From Staphylococcus lloydii (GTDB taxonomy: Bacteria > Bacillota > Bacilli > Staphylococcales > Staphylococcaceae): a stretch of 64,000 bases of DNA. The notes beneath the pieces were generated by a model that ran no database searches, was not told the DNA's origin, and saw nothing but the letters and a program-made list of their open reading frames with translations. The translations under genes and the position numbers were made by a program. Positions 59,616 through 64,000 of this stretch are shown here, piece after piece. The DNA lies in contig NZ_CP064056.1 of the NCBI RefSeq assembly GCF_015775975.1, positions 2,418,001-2,482,000 of the forward strand, in the 5' to 3' direction. Each line of letters opens with the position of its first letter. Within the stretch, counting starts at the first letter, position 1.

Positions 59616-60677
59616 CTATTTAGATAAATGTTTGTTAACCGCTGGTATAATTTCATTACCAATCAATTCGATATTTTTCATAATTTTGTCGAATGGCACG
59701 CCACCAAAATCAATTTGTGCCATAAATCGTTGATGACCGTATAATTCATGCTGGTACAGTAATTTTTCGATGATTTGTTGAGGACTGCCCACCATTAACG
59801 CTTCCTTTTCGTTAGTCGCTGCTGCAAATTGTTGTTTTGGATAACCGACACCGCGAATAAATGACATACCTGTATTAAGATGAGGATAATATTCTCTCAT
59901 AGCTTGTTGTGATGTTTCAGCCGTATAAAACAAACTTGCCGTTGCTACTGGTAAACACTCAGGAGATGTATCGAAACCAGCTTCTTCCGCAGTCATACGA
60001 TATTGATCTACAGAATCTTTAAAATTCATCGCTGGGCCACCCAACGTGGTAATCATCATTGGAACGCCTTGACGTCCAGCTTTGATTGCACTCGCAGGAG
60101 GGCCACCAACTGCTCTCCAAATAGGTAGATTATCATCGACAGGTCTTGGGAAAATCTTCATGTTTCTTAATTCTGGTCTATGTTTACCCGACCAAGTAAT
60201 TCTGTCATTTTTATTTAATTCTAATAGTAAATTTAATTTTTCTTCGTATAGTTCATCGTAATCTCTTAAATCTATGCCAAATAAATCAAAAATCCCTGTA
60301 CGTGATGCTCTACCTGCAACAATTTCTGCACGTCCACTGGAAATTAAGTCAATCGTTGCAAAATCTTCAAACACTCTTACAGGATCAGCAGCACTTATAA
60401 TTGAAGACGAACTTGAAACTTTAATTTTATTAGTAGCTTGTGCAATGGCACCTAAAACAACCGTGTGCGCTTGCGTTGTAAAGTGTTCCTGATGACTTTC
60501 GCCTACCGCAAAAACATCTAAGCCAGCTTGTTCAGCAAGTTGACTCGCTTCTATAAGTTCATGAATACGCTGTTCATAGCTTACCTTTTCACCATTATGC
60601 GGATTAAGTAAATGATCGCCTAACGAATATAATCCAAATTCAAGTTTGTTATTTTCATTCATTTTTAAATTGCCCAT
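59616..60677 (-). CDS. LLM-class flavin-dependent monooxygenase
   Basis: 353 residues from ATG 60677; GAGGTG precedes it, so upstream Met codons are ignored. TIM-barrel pattern with FAVGESHQEHF, SGRAEIVAGRASRTGIFDLF and MVGSPQQIIEKLLYQ. Oxidises an unknown substrate with reduced FMN from the adjacent reductase. Confidence 0.85.
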   Translation of the reverse strand: MGNLKMNENNKLEFGLYSLGDHLLNPHNGEKVSYEQRIHELIEASQLAEQAGLDVFAVGESHQEHFTTQAHTVVLGAIAQATNKIKVSSSSSIISAADPVRVFEDFATIDLISSGRAEIVAGRASRTGIFDLFGIDLRDYDELYEEKLNLLLELNKNDRITWSGKHRPELRNMKIFPRPVDDNLPIWRAVGGPPASAIKAGRQGVPMMITTLGGPAMNFKDSVDQYRMTAEEAGFDTSPECLPVATASLFYTAETSQQAMREYYPHLNTGMSFIRGVGYPKQQFAAATNEKEALMVGSPQQIIEKLLYQHELYGHQRFMAQIDFGGVPFDKIMKNIELIGNEIIPAVNKHLSK

Positions 60678-60964
60678 ATTAAAACACCTCAATAGTTAAA
60701 ATTATTATTTTTATATTTCTTGCTAGGATTCTAATTCATTGAAGCCGCTGATCTTATTTTCCTTGGTGATAAAAACACTTAGTAGTTTATTTTAATTTTA
60801 AACTTTCCTCAATCTTACCACACGCAAATACAATTCCCTCATTAGTTAAATTTATTAATAGTTTAGATGACTTAAATTACAAAATGGGTTGAGCTGACTT
60901 TAAGAAGTGTTAATATGATTTTATAACGTGAATTTTTAACATTTGTAAGAAGGGACGTGGATTT

Positions 60965-61696
60965 ATGGAACAGGTAAACAGTATCAGGCCTAAAGGAAAT
61001 CGAGTAGTTAATGTTTTAATTTTTATAGGACTTATGATACTTGTATCGTCACCAACGATGTTTGCTGGTTCAATTATTTATTTAGCATCTAATAATGAAG
61101 ATGTGTGGAAAGTCATTGTCATAACTATCATTGGCATTATTTTCACCATATTAGTGATGTGGCTTTTCAGATGGTATTACCAAAAGCGAAGCTATGAACA
61201 AAACCAACATCAAATGAACTTAAGAGATATTTTAATCAATATTTCGTGGTTTATAGGTATACGTATAGCTGTAGTTATTTTTGCGGCGCTTATGAAAGCC
61301 ATCTACAATAAATCTTCCTCTGAAAATGATAAAATTCTGATGCAGCAGCTAAAAGAATTACAGCATATTAACATTTCAACCGTTATTGCCTTATTGTTTT
61401 TCTTAATTATAATTATTTTTGTCGCACCGTATTTAGAAGAATTACTTTTTAGAGGTATTTTTAAAGAAACAATATTCAAAAAGACAGCTTTTCTATTACC
61501 TCTTATTGTATCTTCACTCATATTTTCATCGCTACATGCTTCAACAAATGTGATAAGTTTCATTATGTACATGGTTATGGGACTGTGCTTTTATATGGCA
61601 TATAACCGACGTAAAAATATTAAAGACAGCATGATGGTTCACATGATTAATAATGCGATGGCTGGTATTACAATGGTCATTATGATTTTCACTTAA
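60965..61696 (+). CDS. CPBP family intramembrane metalloprotease
   Basis: 243 residues, about seven membrane helices. The three catalytic motifs are seen: EELLFRG (E158, E159, R163), FSSLH region in motif 2, and HMINN in motif 3. Members process prenylated or bacteriocin precursors or give self-immunity. AGGGACG precedes the ATG. Confidence 0.85.
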   Translation: MEQVNSIRPKGNRVVNVLIFIGLMILVSSPTMFAGSIIYLASNNEDVWKVIVITIIGIIFTILVMWLFRWYYQKRSYEQNQHQMNLRDILINISWFIGIRIAVVIFAALMKAIYNKSSSENDKILMQQLKELQHINISTVIALLFFLIIIIFVAPYLEELLFRGIFKETIFKKTAFLLPLIVSSLIFSSLHASTNVISFIMYMVMGLCFYMAYNRRKNIKDSMMVHMINNAMAGITMVIMIFT

Positions 61697-61752
61697 GTAC
61701 TTATAATAGATTAGTGATAACAAATTACATAAGTATATTTTATAGATACATT

Positions 61753-61790
61753 AAAAGCCCAATCACTGTAAAAGTCAGTGGTTGGGCTTA
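61753..61790. terminator. Bidirectional terminator
   Basis: AAGCCCAACCACTGACTTTTACAG-type stem (AAGCCCAATCACTG / CAGTGGTTGGGCTT, one G-T), T-rich flanks on both sides. Confidence 0.75.
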
Positions 61791-61817
61791 TTATTTTCTA
61801 TATTTGTTGTTCAAAGG

Positions 61818-63173
61818 TCACTTATTAATTTTCTTCTGATTAAAGTAATAACCAACTAATAATAAAATAATCCATAATGGTGAATAAAATAATGCGATAC
61901 GTGTATCGTCAGCAAATAGTAACATGACTAAAACGAAGACGAAAAATGCTAATGCAGCATATGAACCGATAATGCCGAATGGATTTTTGAAAATTGATTT
62001 TTTGTGTAATTCTGCGTTTTCTTTTCGATATTTAATATAACAAATTAAAATAATAGACCAGATAAAAATAAAGAAAATCGTTGCTAGTGTGGTCACTAAT
62101 GTAAATACTTCATCTGGTATAAAGTAATTTAGTATTGCTGAGAAAAAGAGCACGACCCCAGAAAATATCAATGCTGGATATGGTACGCCTCGCTTATTTA
62201 TTCTTCCAAGTATTTTGGGTGCATGGCCAGTACTACCTAAACCGTAGACCATTCTACTATTACTAAATAATCCACTATTCGCAGCACTTGCTGCTGATGT
62301 TAACACCACAAAGTTCACGATCCCTGCCGCTGCAGGTATGCCTGCTAAGACAAATAAATTAACGAATGGACTTTCTGTTGCAGACACCTTGTTCCATGGT
62401 GTAATGCTCATAATGATTAATAAACTAAGCACGTAAAATATTAAAATACGATACCCCAATGAATTTACCGCTTTTGGTAAGTTCTTTTCAGGATCTTTGG
62501 TCTCACGTGAAGTCACACCGACAAGTTCAATACCCACAAAACTAAAAACAGCCATTTGGAATGCCAATAAGAAGCCCATTGCCCCATTTGGGAAAGGCCC
62601 ACCATGTGTATATAAATTATGGAAACCTGATTGGATACCTGTGCTAGATTTAAAACCAGTAAAGATTAACCATAAACCAATAATTATCAGTAAACCTATG
62701 GCAATAATTTTAATCAATGCAAACCAAAACTCAACTTCTCCAAATAGTCGTACTGTCATTAAATTTAAAATTAATAAAATCAGTACCGTCCCAATTGCTG
62801 ATATATATGAAGGGATATCTGGAAACCAATATTGAATATATTTGGCTGCCGCCGTGATATCGGCTATTCCTGTTGCGACCCAACAAAACCAATACGTCCA
62901 CCCCGTCAAAAATCCAAATAAATGACCTAAATAATGTTCTGCAATATCAGTAAATGAATTATAGTCACTATTTGATAATAATAACTCTCCCAATGCTCTC
63001 ATCATAATAAATAAGAAAAATCCAATGATGATATATACTAATAAAATTGAGGGACCAGCTAAAGAAATACTTTTACCTGCCCCCAAAAACAATCCTGTAC
63101 CGATTGCTCCTCCAATAGCAATCAACTGAATGTGTCGATTGGTCATTTTACGTTGTAATTCATGATCTTCCAT
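61818..63173 (-). CDS. Amino-acid permease, APC family (D-serine/D-alanine/glycine type)
   Basis: 451 residues, about 12 helices. Start MTNRHIQLIAIGGAIGTGLFLGAG, then YWFCWVATGIADITAAAKYIQYWFPD, follows the CycA/AapA pattern with residues typical of glycine and D-alanine uptake. The close relative in uropathogenic staphylococci is a D-serine/D-alanine transporter; the precise substrate is inferred. About 500 non-coding bases lie upstream. Confidence 0.83.
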   Translation of the reverse strand: MEDHELQRKMTNRHIQLIAIGGAIGTGLFLGAGKSISLAGPSILLVYIIIGFFLFIMMRALGELLLSNSDYNSFTDIAEHYLGHLFGFLTGWTYWFCWVATGIADITAAAKYIQYWFPDIPSYISAIGTVLILLILNLMTVRLFGEVEFWFALIKIIAIGLLIIIGLWLIFTGFKSSTGIQSGFHNLYTHGGPFPNGAMGFLLAFQMAVFSFVGIELVGVTSRETKDPEKNLPKAVNSLGYRILIFYVLSLLIIMSITPWNKVSATESPFVNLFVLAGIPAAAGIVNFVVLTSAASAANSGLFSNSRMVYGLGSTGHAPKILGRINKRGVPYPALIFSGVVLFFSAILNYFIPDEVFTLVTTLATIFFIFIWSIILICYIKYRKENAELHKKSIFKNPFGIIGSYAALAFFVFVLVMLLFADDTRIALFYSPLWIILLLVGYYFNQKKINK

Positions 63174-63648
63174 TTCTTTTCACTCTCTCCTAAATAATAA
63201 AACTGTAGTAATTATGTATTGTCTTTAGTTCATACGATTATTCTCACTCTACGAAAATGGCTTTAATTCCATTATTTTTAAAATAAAAAAACTTCATCCA
63301 CATATTAGAGAAGTTAGACACATTATCAAACTTTAAATAAAACTATTCGTATGGAAATAGTTGGAATTAAAATATACTAATACCGCTGATGTATTCAATC
63401 GGTATGTAAATATTCAATACATTTATAGAGTAGCTACTATTTTTCATAGCAATACTTATAAAACATCCTAAAAAAACAATATGTATATCATATTACTATT
63501 TTAATTTATTCTCAACAATAATATTCTGAATATTCCTTAAATATTTTAAGTTTTAATTTTTATTTCACAATTGTTATGTATAAAAATGTATATTCACTTC
63601 TAAAGACATTAAACACATCCAATAGCGTAGCACTTCGCAAGTATAAAA
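63174..63648. other. AT-rich intergenic region upstream of the permease
   Basis: No ORF recognised. Probably contains the permease promoter; no riboswitch or T-box hallmark seen. Confidence 0.4.
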
Positions 63649-63677
63649 GAACCCTCCACAACTGAATTGTAGAGGGC
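63649..63677 (-). terminator. Terminator of the SRPBCC gene
   Basis: Minus strand CCCTCTACAA - TTCA - GTTGTGGAGGG followed by TTCTTTT, just after the 63686 gene stop. Confidence 0.75.
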
Positions 63678-63685
63678 AACATTAG

Positions 63686-64000
63686 TTATTTTGAAAATTT
63701 TGCTAGGCAGTCTAACCAATCTTGATGTCCATTAATCATTGGATGACTCTCATCTTGTGCCATTGCTTGGGCAGGTGCGCCAATTTGGGATTCTTGTGTT
63801 AAAATTCTCAATCTGTTTTGCGGTAATTTTTCTATAAGCCATGCGTGATAGACGTCTAAAAAATTGTCTCCTGTTTCGTTGTTCCAACCATGCCAAGCGA
63901 TGCGAGCTACATTTTCATCGATATCAAGTTCTTCCATTTCCGCTTCTATATCAAAACCAAAAGTTTTAAATTTGAACCGTGTATCTTGTTGTAACTTGGG
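63686..64000 (-). CDS. SRPBCC/AHSA1-like protein, 5' end cut by the window
   Basis: The frame is open to the right edge and starts beyond it; visible residues (KLQQDTRFKFKTFGF, then MEELDIDENVARIAWHGWNN and the C-terminal DWLDCLAKFSK) fit an SRPBCC domain protein. An internal Met at 63937 is not taken as the start because the frame continues upstream without stop. Confidence 0.6.
   Translation of the reverse strand, partial: PKLQQDTRFKFKTFGFDIEAEMEELDIDENVARIAWHGWNNETGDNFLDVYHAWLIEKLPQNRLRILTQESQIGAPAQAMAQDESHPMINGHQDWLDCLAKFSK

Noticed and set aside
1-64000. tRNA or rRNA genes and insertion sequences
   Set aside because: No cloverleaf-like or rRNA-like sequence and no transposase ORF or terminal inverted repeats were noticed while reading both strands.

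Overview
The window is a low-GC Firmicute chromosome, almost certainly a coagulase-negative Staphylococcus and possibly of the S. saprophyticus/S. xylosus type. The species call is an inference from gene content: an IsaB-like antigen, a poly-gamma-glutamate cap operon, a CycA-like permease and staphylococcal phage families. The layout is a prophage in positions 1 to about 32,545, followed by ordinary host chromosome to 64,000.

The prophage is a siphovirus with its late and early genes on the minus strand, cut by the left edge of the window. From right to left it holds a large serine integrase and a small overlapping ORF, a lysogeny module (HTH repressor plus ImmA/IrrE-type peptidase), a 375-base operator region, a Cro-like gene with two coupled small ORFs, and a replication module. 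The replication module contains a DUF2800 nuclease, a DUF2815 ssDNA-binding protein, a family A DNA polymerase, a deoxyribosyltransferase-like protein, a MazG-like protein, a VapE primase-helicase, a VRR-NUC nuclease and an SNF2 helicase. A RinA-like late activator follows, then a probable moron gene, TerS, TerL, SPP1-type portal, MuF, scaffold, HK97-type capsid, connectors, tail terminator, tail tube, tail chaperones with a lambda-like -1 frameshift at GGGAAAG, tape measure, Dit, a fibre protein and the start of the tail endopeptidase. The lysis genes and left attachment site lie outside the window. The integrase stop codon directly abuts the 3' part of a membrane-protein gene, so the phage has probably split that gene.

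Between the VRR-NUC gene and vapE is a roughly 460-base AT-rich stretch with about 19 copies of GGATAC (both orientations, often 8 to 9 bases apart, partly inside a 64-base direct repeat). This iteron-like array is the least explained structure in the window and is a candidate replication origin or regulator-binding array.

Host genes downstream include a guanidine-I (ykkC) riboswitch controlling a paired SMR guanidinium exporter; ohr; an acyl-CoA synthetase divergent from a PanE-like reductase; a sugar/H+ symporter with a cre site inside its promoter; several VOC, SRPBCC, GNAT and NTF2-like small proteins; a Q/N-rich lipoprotein; a complete poly-gamma-glutamate capsule operon (capB, capC, capA, capE, capD); an IsaB-like secreted protein; a squalene/phytoene synthase family enzyme; an LLM monooxygenase with a flavin reductase; a CPBP protease; and a CycA-like amino-acid permease. 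Two promoter-plus-terminator units without ORFs (about 33,519-33,602 and 44,130-44,249) look like small RNAs. No rRNA, tRNA, insertion sequence or CRISPR array was seen.
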